From Streptomyces sp. RB17 (GTDB lineage Bacteria > Actinomycetota > Actinomycetes > Streptomycetales > Streptomycetaceae): a stretch of 64,000 bases of DNA. The notes under the pieces are model-generated. The model ran no database searches. It was not told the origin of the DNA and saw nothing but the letters and a program-made list of their open reading frames with translations. The translations under genes were made by a program, and so were the position numbers. The stretch spans positions 620,001-684,000 of the forward strand of contig NZ_WEGL01000004.1 in the NCBI RefSeq assembly GCF_009604455.1, given 5' to 3'. The number at the start of each line of letters is the position of its first letter. The first letter of the stretch is position 1. Shown here one piece after another: positions 51,375 to 59,402 of the stretch.

Positions 51375-51399
51375 AAGATCTTCTCCCAGATTTCTCCCA
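51375..51399 (+). repeat. 25-bp arm-type repeat, right end of unit 3
   Basis: Matches 11887-11911 at 24 of 25 bases, same orientation, with the internal direct repeat CTCCCAGATTTCTCCCA. It stands about 70 bases left of the tRNA gene. Confidence 0.6.
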
Positions 51400-51420
51400 A
51401 ACGATCTCCGGAGACGCAGG

Positions 51421-51453
51421 AGGGGCCTGATCCACTCGGTGGATCAGGCCCCT
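51421..51453 (-). terminator. tRNA-Pro terminator
   Basis: AGGGGCCTGATCCA and its perfect complement with a 5-base loop, 17 bases past the 3' end of the tRNA on the minus strand. Confidence 0.8.
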
Positions 51454-51470
51454 GACCTGGTACTACGGCG

Positions 51471-51544
51471 TCGGGGTGGCGGGATTTGAACCCACGACCT
51501 CTTCGTCCCGAACGAAGCGCGCTGCCAAGCTGCGCTACACCCCG
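51471..51544 (-). tRNA. tRNA-Pro(CGG)
   Basis: Read on the minus strand: acceptor CGGGGTG with CACCCCG, D arm GCGC...GCGC, anticodon stem CTTCG/CGAAG around the loop TTCGGGA (anticodon CGG), T arm GTGGG-TTCAAAT-CCCGC, discriminator A. It is 74 nt with no encoded CCA. All pairs are intact, so it should be functional and is the attachment gene for the elements to its left, which duplicate its 3' part. Confidence 0.95.
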
Positions 51545-51609
51545 ATGTCGCTGCTCTCGCGGCGACGACGTTTACTTTAGCCCACTGGTGGCTGTAGACG
51601 AAATCCGGT

Positions 51610-52368
51610 TTAGACGCGGCGGCGGACCGGGGTCGGGCGGAGGTGGTCCAGGGTTACGAGGAGGACGGCCAGGGCGTATATCGCGAGGCCCAGGAGGAGG
51701 GCGTTGGCGAGGGTGCTGCGGTAGCCGTGGGTGGCCGCGTCCAGGAAGGGATAGAGGTAGCGGGCCGGGTTCGTGGGGGCGAGGCAGGCCGCCCGGATCA
51801 GGTAGAAGGCCAGATAGGCCAGGGGGTAGAGGAGCCAGGTGGCCGCCTGGCGGAGGTGCAGTCGGGCCGCGGGCGTCAGCAACAGCCAGTCCAGCACGGC
51901 CGCCGCCGGCGTCAGCGTGTGCAGGATCTGGAGCGTGGCCCACGAGCCGTGCCAGCGCTCCGGGATCGTCGTCGCGCCGGTCATGGAGAACGGGGGCGTC
52001 GTGTGGGCCAGGAGCAGGTGGTAGACGAGCGCCGAGATCACGACGTAGAGGAGTGCGGCGCCTGTCACCGTGGAGGAGAGGGGGCGGCGGGCGCGCCAGC
52101 ACCGCGACGCCGACATGAGCATGGCGACAGCCAGCAGGATGCCGGCCTGGACGCCGAAGTAGCTCAGGACGCGGGCCGGGGGGCCGAGCAGAAGCTCCAG
52201 GGCCACGCCTCCTGCCGCCGCCAGGGCGGTCAGGAGGCGGAAGAGCGCGACCATGGGGCGGCGGACCGGCGCCACCACGGCCGTGGCCGGTACCGGGGAG
52301 GGCAGCAGCAGAGGCGGGCCCGGGACCGCGGGCAGGTCCGGGATGTCCCTGGGTATCGGGGCGGTCAT
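51610..52368 (-). CDS. Pr6Pr family membrane protein
   Basis: A 252-residue integral membrane protein with six or seven hydrophobic segments, for example ALLYVVISALVYHLLLAHTT, TWLLYPLAYLAFYLIRAACL and LLLGLAIYALAVLLVTLDHL. The motif H-T-L-T-P near residue 150 and a second YPLAYLAFYLIRA match the Pr6Pr (FAR-17a/AIG1-like) family. Related enzymes in animals are fatty-acid ester hydrolases; bacterial members are uncharacterised. The stop lies 65 bases upstream of the tRNA, so both are read leftwards. This begins the core chromosome. Confidence 0.8.
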   Translation of the reverse strand: MTAPIPRDIPDLPAVPGPPLLLPSPVPATAVVAPVRRPMVALFRLLTALAAAGGVALELLLGPPARVLSYFGVQAGILLAVAMLMSASRCWRARRPLSSTVTGAALLYVVISALVYHLLLAHTTPPFSMTGATTIPERWHGSWATLQILHTLTPAAAVLDWLLLTPAARLHLRQAATWLLYPLAYLAFYLIRAACLAPTNPARYLYPFLDAATHGYRSTLANALLLGLAIYALAVLLVTLDHLRPTPVRRRV

Positions 52369-52417
52369 GCCCTCACGCTAGGAGCGGGGGAGGGGCGGGG
52401 CCATCCGGCGTAGTCCG

Positions 52418-52508
52418 GGTGGGTTACGCCCCGAGTGGTTACGCCCCGAGTGGTTACGACCCCGAGTGGTTACGACCCCGAGTGGTTACGACGCTGAGCG
52501 GTTACGGC
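52418..52508. repeat. Short tandem repeat
   Basis: About five copies of an 18-19-base unit (GAGTGGTTACGACCCC-like, for example CCCGAGTGGTTACG) with small changes toward the ends. It lies in the gap between two minus-strand genes. Nothing suggests coding. Its origin may be slippage. Confidence 0.85.
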
Positions 52509-52543
52509 CGGTAGGGCCGGCTTTCTCCGCCGGGCCAGAACCC

Positions 52544-53467
52544 CTACCGCCCCACCAGCGTCAGCAGCGTCGCCTCCGGTGGGCACGCGAAGCGGACCGG
52601 GGTGTAGCGGTTGGTGCCGCAGCCCGCCGAGACGTGGAGGTAGGAGGTGTGGCCGTCCGCCGTGTGGGTGGACAGACCCTTCACCCGTTCCGTGTCCAGG
52701 TCGCAGTTGGTGACGAGCGCGCCGTAGAAGGGGACGCACAGTTGGCCGCCGTGCGTGTGGCCGGCCAGGATCAGGGGGTAGCCGTCCGCCGCGTACGCGT
52801 CCAGCACCCGCAGGTACGGCGCGTGCACCACGCCCATCGAGAAGTCGTACGTCTCCGAGGGGCCGCCGGCCACCCGGGCGTAGCGGTCGCGCTTGATGTG
52901 GGGGTCGTCGAGACCCGTCAGCTCGATCGAGACGCCCTCGACCTTCAGGACACCCCGGGTGTTCGTCAGGTTCAGCCAGCCCGCCTCGTCGAAGCCGTCG
53001 CGCAGGTCCTCCCACGGGTTGTGGAGGACGCCGACCGCCGGCGCGTTGCCGTTGAGGCCGTGCCGGCCGCTCGCCTTCTCCAGCAAGTAGCGGGCGGGGT
53101 TGCGCAGTCGGGGGCCGTAGTAGTCGTTGGAGCCGAAGACGTACGCGCCCGGGAACTCCATCAGGGGGCCCAGGGCGTCCATCACCTCGGGGACGCCCTC
53201 GGGGTCCGACAGGTTGTCGCCCGTGTTGATCACGAAGTCCGGGCGCAGACCCGCCAGCGACTGCAGCCACCGCTGCTTCTTGCGCTGGCCGCCGACCATG
53301 TGGATGTCGGAGACCTGGAGCACGCGCAGCGGACGCATACCCGGCGGGAGGACCGGGACCGTCACCCGTCGGAGGCGGAAGGAGCGGGCCTCGAAGCCCG
53401 CTGCGTACGCCAGACCAGCGGCGCCCGCCGCCATGATTCCCAGGGGTACTCCATATCGCGCGCGCAT
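52544..53467 (-). CDS. Calcineurin-like metallophosphoesterase
   Basis: A 307-residue protein. A short N-terminal hydrophobic segment (GVPLGIMAAGAAGLAYAAGF) anchors or exports it. The metal-binding motifs are in order: VLQVSDIHM near residue 50, FVINTGDNLSD near 80, GSNDY near 112, and ILAGHTHGGQL near 240. These are the D-x-H, G-D-x, G-N/S-D-x and G-H-x-H boxes. It is a phosphoesterase of unknown substrate, common in actinobacteria near the penicillin-binding protein and GatB/YqeY genes. Confidence 0.9.
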   Translation of the reverse strand: MRARYGVPLGIMAAGAAGLAYAAGFEARSFRLRRVTVPVLPPGMRPLRVLQVSDIHMVGGQRKKQRWLQSLAGLRPDFVINTGDNLSDPEGVPEVMDALGPLMEFPGAYVFGSNDYYGPRLRNPARYLLEKASGRHGLNGNAPAVGVLHNPWEDLRDGFDEAGWLNLTNTRGVLKVEGVSIELTGLDDPHIKRDRYARVAGGPSETYDFSMGVVHAPYLRVLDAYAADGYPLILAGHTHGGQLCVPFYGALVTNCDLDTERVKGLSTHTADGHTSYLHVSAGCGTNRYTPVRFACPPEATLLTLVGR

Positions 53468-53779
53468 GGGTCCATCGTGTCAGACGCGCGGACGCCGACG
53501 AGACCGGCCGCCTGGACCGGCCGCCTGGCACCGGCCGTCCGGGGCCAGCCGTCGGGACCGGCCACCTGGGACCAGCTGTCGGGACCGGCCGTACGGGACC
53601 AGCCACCCCCGGCCCCGGCCGCACGACCCCAACCGCCCGGAACCACCCGCCCGCCCTCGCCCTCCCCCACCCGCCCGGCCCCAGCCGTCTCCCGCCCAAC
53701 GCGCGTTCCCCTTAAATCAACGCCCGTTCCCCTTAAATCAGCAGGCGTTCACGCCCGCACACCTGCGACAATCGGTCCC
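53468..53779. repeat. Repeat-rich intergenic region
   Basis: Degenerate units containing GACCGGCC(G/A)(C/T)C recur between about 53505 and 53615. Further right, GTTCCCCTTAAATCA occurs twice (about 53705 and 53729). The 312-bp gap is the divergent promoter region of the phosphoesterase and GatB/YqeY genes. No gene is credible here. Confidence 0.6.
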
Positions 53780-54247
53780 ATGACCACCACGCTCAAGTCG
53801 AAGCTGCACGACGACCTCAACGCCGCGATCAAGGAGCGCGACGAGCTCCGCTCCTCGACGCTGCGGCTGACGCTCGCCGCGATCACCAAGGAGGAGGTCG
53901 CGGGCAAGGAGAAGCGGGAGCTCTCCGACGACGAGGTCCTCAAGGTGATCACCCGCGAGGCGAAGAAGCGCCGGGAGGCGGCCGAGGCCTTCGCGCAGGG
54001 TGGTCGTCCCGAGTCGGCCGAGCGGGAAAAGGCGGAGGGCCAGGTGCTCGCCGACTACCTGCCCAAGCAGCTGTCCGACGACGAGCTGAACGCGATCGTC
54101 GCCCAGGCCGTGGAAGAGGCGAAGGCGGGCGGGGCCGAAGGCCCGCGGGCCATGGGCGCCGTGATGAAGATCGTGAACCCGAAGGTGGCCGGCCAGGCCG
54201 AGGGTGGCCGCGTGGCCGCCGCGGTGAAGAAGCTGCTCCAGGGCTGA
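53780..54247 (+). CDS. GatB/YqeY domain-containing protein
   Basis: A 155-residue protein covering the whole YqeY fold: LKSKLHDDLNAAIKERDELR, STLRLTLAAITKEEVAGKEK, then LSDDEVLKVITREAKKRREA and MGAVMKIVNPKVAGQAEGGR. YqeY-like proteins resemble the tRNA-binding C-terminal domain of GatB and are thought to bind tRNA; their task is unclear. Start ATG 53780. It converges on the penicillin-binding protein gene, with a terminator between. Confidence 0.92.
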   Translation: MTTTLKSKLHDDLNAAIKERDELRSSTLRLTLAAITKEEVAGKEKRELSDDEVLKVITREAKKRREAAEAFAQGGRPESAEREKAEGQVLADYLPKQLSDDELNAIVAQAVEEAKAGGAEGPRAMGAVMKIVNPKVAGQAEGGRVAAAVKKLLQG

Positions 54248-54333
54248 CACCGGCAGCCCGGACGGACACGGGCGGCATAGACGGATACGTACGGCACGGA
54301 CAATACGTACGGCACAGACGGATCCGTACGGCT

Positions 54334-54373
54334 GCGGGCCGCACCCCCGAATCGACCCGAGGGTGCGGCCCGC
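54334..54373. terminator. Bidirectional terminator
   Basis: GCGGGCCGCACCC and its perfect complement with a 14-base loop, between two convergent stops. Confidence 0.8.
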
Positions 54374-54394
54374 CGCCGTACTCACACCAGGGCG

Positions 54395-56728
54395 TTACCC
54401 CCGAGCGCCACCGAATCCGTTCCCGTTGGTTCCGCCGTTCCCCTGTCCCTGGACGAAGTTGCCCGGGAGCGAGAAGGTCGGTGTCGGAAAGACGCCGCCG
54501 GTCGTGTCACCCGTGGTGCCGCCGCCGAGCGTGCCGCCGTCAACCGTGCCGCCGTCCGTCAGTCCGCCGATCAGTCCGCCGATCCCGCCCGTGCTGTCCC
54601 CGTTCTTGCCCCCGTCGGTCCCCCCTTGTCCTTTTCCCTGACCATCCCCCTTGGTGTCGTCGGGGATGTCGATCAGGTTGAAGTCCTCCACAGGTTTGCC
54701 GCTCAGCGCGCCGGTCATCATGTCGCGCCAGATGGGGCCGGGGACCTGGCCGCCGTAGACCTTGTCGTTGTAGACGCCGCCGATGGTGATGTTCGTCATG
54801 TGGCGCTTGTGGGCCGGGTCGCCGACCCAGACCGCGCCCGCCATGTTCGGGGTGTAGCCGACGAACCAGGCCGCGAAGCGCTCGTCCGTCGTTCCCGTCT
54901 TGCCCGCGCTCGGGCGGTCGCCGAGACCGGCCTGCTGGCCCGTACCGTCCTCGACCACGCCCTTGAGGAGCGTGCTGATGGTGTCGGCAGTCTTCTCCGA
55001 CATCGCGCGTGAGCAAGTCGACTTGGGCACCTGGAGGGACTTCTCCTCGCTGCCGGTCTTCTGCGTGATCGACTCTATGGCGACGGGGGTGCAGTACATA
55101 CCGCGCGAGGCGAAGGTGGCGTACGCGTTCGCCATCGTCAGCGGGGACATCTCCTGGGAGCCCAGCGCGATGGAGGGGGCCTGGTCGATCGCCCGGCCGT
55201 CCGCGCGCTGCACGCCCATCTTCTTCGCCATCTCGGTGACCGGGCAGATGCCGATGTCGCTGATCAGCTGCACGTAGTAGGTGTTGACCGACTTGGCGGT
55301 CGCCTCCTTCATGCCCATGGGGCCGTGCTCCGACTCGTTCTCGTTCGTCAGCTTGGCCGGGTTGTTCGGGTCGTTGCGCCAGACCTTGCCGTCGCACGCC
55401 TGCACCGGGCTGGGGTACGTCATCTCGTACGGCGACGGGTACTTCTGCGTCGGGGACTTGCCGCCCTCGATCGCGGCCGCCGCGACGATCGGCTTGAACG
55501 TCGAACCGGGCTGGTAGCCGGCGCCGCCGCCCATGTTCGAGTTGACCGAGAGGTTGATCTGCGTCTCGTTCTGGCCGAAGCCGTACGGGCGGGACTGGCC
55601 CATGGCGAGGATCTTGCCGGTGCCGGGCTCGACGATGGTCGCGGCCGTCGCCACCGGGTCGGACTGGTAGACGTGCTGCTTGATGGACGCCTGCACCGAG
55701 TCCTGCGCCTGCGGGTCGAGCGTCGTACGGATCGTCAGGCCGCCCTGGTTCCACAGCTTGGCCCGGGCCTCCTTGGACTTGCCGAAGACCGGGTCGTTGA
55801 GCACGACGTCACGGACGTAGTCGCAGAAGAAGCCGGCGCCCTTGACCGCGGTGATGCAGCCGTTCTTGGGCTGGCTCGGGTGCAGTCCGAGCGGCGTCTG
55901 CTTGGCCTGGTCGGCCTCCTTCTGGGAGATGTCGCCGACGTCCGCCATCCGCTGGAGCACGGTGTTGCGCCGCTTGGTGGCCTCCGCCTCGTCGTTGACC
56001 GGGTCGTAGCGGCTCGGGGACTGCACGATGCCGGCCAGCAGTGCCGCTTCCTGCAGGTTCAGGTCCTTGGCGGGCTTGGAGAAGTAGCGCTGGGAGGCGG
56101 CTTCGACGCCGTAGGCCTGCTCGCCGAAGAAGGTGATGTTCAGATAGTTCTCGAGGATCTTCTTCTTGCCGAGCTTCTCCTCGATCTGGATCGCGTACTT
56201 CAGCTCCTTGATCTTGCGACCGAGGGTCTGCTGGGTGGCCTCGGCGACCTTCGTCGGGTCGTCGCCGGCCTCCTCGATGAAGTAGTTCTTCACCAGCTGC
56301 TGGGTGAGCGTGGAGGCGCCCTGGGCGACCCCGCCCTCCTGCGCGTTCTTGTTCAGGGCGCGCAGGACGCCCTTGAGGTCGATCGCGCCGTGCTGGTAGA
56401 AGCGGGCGTCCTCGATCGCGACGATCGCCTTCTGTATGTACGGCGAGATGTCCTTGAGGTCCACCACCGTACGGTCGCGGGAGTAGACGGCCGCGATCTG
56501 TTTGCCCTGGTTGTCCAGGATGGTCGTGCGCTGACTGAGCTGGGGGCTCTTCAGGTTCGCCGGGATCTCGTCGAAGCTCTGGACCGAGCCCTTGGCCGCG
56601 AGGCCCAGCGCGCCGGCGGCGGGCAGCGCGATGCCCGCCATCACGGCTCCGGCGAGCACACTGACACCGAGGAACTTGGCGGCCTGCTGCGTTGGCGACA
56701 GACCACCACCCGAGCGCTTCTTTGGCAT
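54395..56728 (-). CDS. Class A penicillin-binding protein (transglycosylase/transpeptidase)
   Basis: A 777-residue membrane-anchored bifunctional enzyme. A single N-terminal helix (VSVLAGAVMAGIALPAAGAL) is followed by the GT51 transglycosylase domain with IVAIEDARFYQHGAIDLKGV near 95-115 (catalytic Glu), QGASTLTQQLVKNYF, and then the transpeptidase domain with Ser in PGSTFKPI near 405, SVN near 475, and KTGTTDERFAAWFVGYTPNM near 610. A Gly/Asn/Thr-rich disordered tail (about 700-777) is typical of actinobacterial members. It builds and crosslinks peptidoglycan outside the membrane. It is divergent from wblA in Streptomyces, as here. Confidence 0.95.
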   Translation of the reverse strand: MPKKRSGGGLSPTQQAAKFLGVSVLAGAVMAGIALPAAGALGLAAKGSVQSFDEIPANLKSPQLSQRTTILDNQGKQIAAVYSRDRTVVDLKDISPYIQKAIVAIEDARFYQHGAIDLKGVLRALNKNAQEGGVAQGASTLTQQLVKNYFIEEAGDDPTKVAEATQQTLGRKIKELKYAIQIEEKLGKKKILENYLNITFFGEQAYGVEAASQRYFSKPAKDLNLQEAALLAGIVQSPSRYDPVNDEAEATKRRNTVLQRMADVGDISQKEADQAKQTPLGLHPSQPKNGCITAVKGAGFFCDYVRDVVLNDPVFGKSKEARAKLWNQGGLTIRTTLDPQAQDSVQASIKQHVYQSDPVATAATIVEPGTGKILAMGQSRPYGFGQNETQINLSVNSNMGGGAGYQPGSTFKPIVAAAAIEGGKSPTQKYPSPYEMTYPSPVQACDGKVWRNDPNNPAKLTNENESEHGPMGMKEATAKSVNTYYVQLISDIGICPVTEMAKKMGVQRADGRAIDQAPSIALGSQEMSPLTMANAYATFASRGMYCTPVAIESITQKTGSEEKSLQVPKSTCSRAMSEKTADTISTLLKGVVEDGTGQQAGLGDRPSAGKTGTTDERFAAWFVGYTPNMAGAVWVGDPAHKRHMTNITIGGVYNDKVYGGQVPGPIWRDMMTGALSGKPVEDFNLIDIPDDTKGDGQGKGQGGTDGGKNGDSTGGIGGLIGGLTDGGTVDGGTLGGGTTGDTTGGVFPTPTFSLPGNFVQGQGNGGTNGNGFGGARG

Positions 56729-57219
56729 GGAGGCAGCCTAATCCGTACAGATGAGCGTTCCGAAAGAGCGACCGCGTCACGGCACGGCAAAGGGGGACGC
56801 CGACGTTCCCATTCGCCGGACACGCGCGCAGGCCTTGGCCTAAGCTGCTCTCAACTGTCACAGCAGTGCGGTCACGTATCAATACGTCCGGCGACCCCGA
56901 ATCGTTCCGGGCGTACCCCGTTTTTTCGCGCGGGACGTGACCGGTTCCTGAGGAGGACGTGTCCGAATCCGCCTCGTGTGTCACCCGGCGCCCGTTGTGG
57001 CGCACCACAGCTGTCCCGGTTTGCCGGGATGGTCGCGTATGTCTCAGCTCACTCCCGCGGGTGATCTGCCGTTAACCCATAGTCCGTTCGGGCCATTCAA
57101 GATTGGGCCCGAAGGGGGTGTTGCGCTGTGCCCACCTTCCGTAACGTCCTCAACTGGCGGCGGTGAATATGCCGCTGCCGCCGTGGGGGAGCCTCGATTC
57201 GGGAGAGGACGGCGCCGGT
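56729..57219. promoter_or_regulatory. Divergent promoter and long wblA leader
   Basis: A 490-bp gap. It must hold the penicillin-binding protein promoter and that of wblA. A short frame with GAGGAGG starts GTG 56959 and ends TAA 57073-57075 (38 residues, SESASCVTRRPLWRTTAVPV and on), but spacing is only two bases. A long wblA leader is plausible. I see no certain promoter boxes. Confidence 0.45.
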
Positions 57220-57558
57220 ATGGGCTGGGTTACCGACTGGAGTGCGCAGGCTGCCTGCCGCACTACCGATCCGGATGAACTGTTCGTTCAGGGAGCAGCG
57301 CAGAACAGGGCCAAGGCGGTGTGCACCGGATGCCCGGTACGCACGGAATGCCTGGCCGACGCGCTGGACAACCGCGTGGAGTTCGGCGTGTGGGGAGGCA
57401 TGACGGAGCGCGAGCGCCGCGCACTGCTGCGCCGTCGGCCCACCGTGACCTCCTGGCGCAGGCTGCTGGAGACCGCCCGCTCGGAGTACGAGCGAGGCAC
57501 GGGCATCGTGCCCCTCGACGACGACGAGGTGTACGAGAACTACGCGGCGGTGAGCTGA
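57220..57558 (+). CDS. wblA: WhiB-like iron-sulfur regulator WblA
   Basis: A 112-residue WhiB-family protein. The cluster ligands are Cys13, Cys35, Cys38 and Cys44 (CRTTDPDELF, then CTGCPVRTEC), followed by the GVWGG turn at 56-60 and the basic helix TERERRALLRRR for DNA or sigma contact. The sequence and context (between the penicillin-binding protein and ArsA-like genes) match Streptomyces WblA (SCO3579 in S. coelicolor). WblA is a pleiotropic regulator that promotes the switch to sporulation and represses antibiotic production. I chose ATG 57220 (MGWVTDW); GTG-like starts upstream at 57163 lack family conservation. Confidence 0.95.
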   Translation: MGWVTDWSAQAACRTTDPDELFVQGAAQNRAKAVCTGCPVRTECLADALDNRVEFGVWGGMTERERRALLRRRPTVTSWRRLLETARSEYERGTGIVPLDDDEVYENYAAVS

Positions 57559-58022
57559 GGGGCCGAGGGCGTTTCCTCCGGCACATCCCCGGGGCACTGG
57601 GCTCCGCTCCGGCACGCGCCATGGGACATTTCGGGCGCGCGCCATGGGAGCAGGGCCGGGCAGGGCCCGGAGGTGCCGAGTGGGTACGCACCGGGGCGCG
57701 GGAAGTGATGAGGTGGGGAAGCGCCGGTCGGGCCTACGCCTGGGGAAGCCACGATCGGCCTTGCGGCCCCGCCTGCGGAGACGGGTGGTCGGCCTCGCGT
57801 CGGCGCGCGAGCCGCCGTCGCCGTCCGTACGCGCAGCCGACGCCGCTTGCATGCCCATGCGCCATCCACGCCGCCTGCGCATGCCTTTCCATGTCGGCCG
57901 CGCGTATGCCACTCACGCGCGAGTGACGGTCGCTTACGTGCGTACGACCGCTCCCACGGGCGCAGCCGTGCAACTCACAATCCCGTAGCCAACAGCCCCG
58001 CAGCCCTCGGCCCCCGGCCGTG
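57559..58022. other. Intergenic region between convergent genes
   Basis: About 460 bases between wblA and the ArsA-like gene. High GC with several short inverted repeats, for example around 57910-57930 (CTCACGCGCGAGTGA-like). No credible gene; frames here are shadows. Confidence 0.4.
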
Positions 58023-59402
58023 CTACGGCAGCTCTGTCCGTCCGGCCGCGCCCGATGCCAGTCGGGTGCCGATGTCGCGCAGGCCGGCGAGGTCGTGGAC
58101 ATCGCCGGGCAGCGCGGGTACGTCGACGACCGCCACCTCGGGGTGACGGGCGGTGAAACGGTCACGCGTGCGCTGCTCGCGCGAGAGCACCTGCATGCGA
58201 TCGGCGTGCAGTCGCAACAGGCCCGCGGTGAGCCGGTCGACGGAGCGCTCCGTATCGGCGGGGGAGCCTTTCTCGGAAGCTGGCGCGTCGGTTGCGGCAT
58301 CGGATGCGGGAGATCGCGAACTGCCGTATGCGTCGGGAGAGTTACGAAGTCCAGCTTTCCCGCCCGCCTGATCCACAATGCGGGGGTCCTCAAGATTTTC
58401 GGCGGCGGCGAGCGCCGACTCGGCCGACAGCCGGCCGGCGCCGCTGCCATGGACCCGGTTCAGCACCAGACCCACCAGCGGCATCTTCTCCGCTGCCAGC
58501 CGCTCCACGAAGTACGCCGCTTCGCGGAGCGCGTCCCGCTCCGGGGCGGCAACCACCAGGAACGCCGTACCCGGCGCCTGGAGCAGCTTGTACGTGGCGT
58601 CCGCGCGGGTACGGAAGCCGCCGAAGGTCGTGTCCATCGCCGCCACGAACGTCTGCACGTCCTTCAGCAGCTGACCGCCCAGCAGCTTGCCGAGTGTGCC
58701 GGTCATCATCGACATGCCTACGTTGAGGAAGGCCATGCCCGCGCGTCCGCCCAGCTTGGCGGGGGCGGTCAGCAGGCGGATGAGCCGGCCGTCGAGGAAG
58801 GAGCCGAGCCGTTTCGGCGCGTCCAGGAAGTCCAGTGCCGAGCGGGACGGCGGGGTGTCGACGACGATCAGGTCCCACTCGTCCTTCGCGCGCAGCTGGC
58901 CCAGCTTCTCCATCGCCATGTACTCCTGCGTGCCCGCGAAGCCCGCCGAGAGCGACTGGTAGAAGGGGTTCGCCAGGATCACGGCCGCCCGCTCGGCGTC
59001 CGCGTGCGCCTCCACGACCTCGTCGAAGGTGCGCTTCATGTCGAGCATCATGGCGTGCAGTTCGCCCTCGCCGTCGGTGCCCTTCACCCGGCGCGGGACG
59101 TTGTCGAGGGAGTCGATGCCCATCGACTGGGCCAGCCGCCGGGCCGGGTCGATGGTCAGCACGACCACCTTGCGGCCCCGCTCGGCCGCCCTGAGCCCGA
59201 GGGCCGCCGCGGTCGTGGTCTTGCCGACCCCGCCCGAACCGCAGCACACCACGATCCGGGTCTTCGGGTCGTCCAGCAGCTGGTCGATGTCCAGCACGCG
59301 CGCGGGGGAGAGACCGTGGGCCTTCTCCCGCCCGTCGGTCTTCTTCCGCTTCCCCGCGGCCGCCTGTGCCGTCTCGGGTGCCTCGGCCGGGTCCGGACTC
59401 AT
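58023..59402 (-). CDS. ArsA/Get3-like ATPase, larger partner
   Basis: A 459-residue P-loop ATPase. A charged N-terminal leader (about 1-35) precedes IVVCCGSGGVGKTTTAAALG, the deviant Walker A of the ArsA/Get3/MinD class, near residues 49-68. VVVLTIDPARRLAQSMGI follows, and LIVVDTPPSRSALDFLDAPK is the switch II region. The middle has long hydrophobic helices that could contact membrane substrates. The C-terminus from about 310 is variable, with a helical end. It begins in an ATGA overlap with the smaller partner. The pair is conserved in actinobacteria beside wblA; the substrate is unknown, and arsenic efflux is not implied. Confidence 0.88.
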   Translation of the reverse strand: MSPDPAEAPETAQAAAGKRKKTDGREKAHGLSPARVLDIDQLLDDPKTRIVVCCGSGGVGKTTTAAALGLRAAERGRKVVVLTIDPARRLAQSMGIDSLDNVPRRVKGTDGEGELHAMMLDMKRTFDEVVEAHADAERAAVILANPFYQSLSAGFAGTQEYMAMEKLGQLRAKDEWDLIVVDTPPSRSALDFLDAPKRLGSFLDGRLIRLLTAPAKLGGRAGMAFLNVGMSMMTGTLGKLLGGQLLKDVQTFVAAMDTTFGGFRTRADATYKLLQAPGTAFLVVAAPERDALREAAYFVERLAAEKMPLVGLVLNRVHGSGAGRLSAESALAAAENLEDPRIVDQAGGKAGLRNSPDAYGSSRSPASDAATDAPASEKGSPADTERSVDRLTAGLLRLHADRMQVLSREQRTRDRFTARHPEVAVVDVPALPGDVHDLAGLRDIGTRLASGAAGRTELP

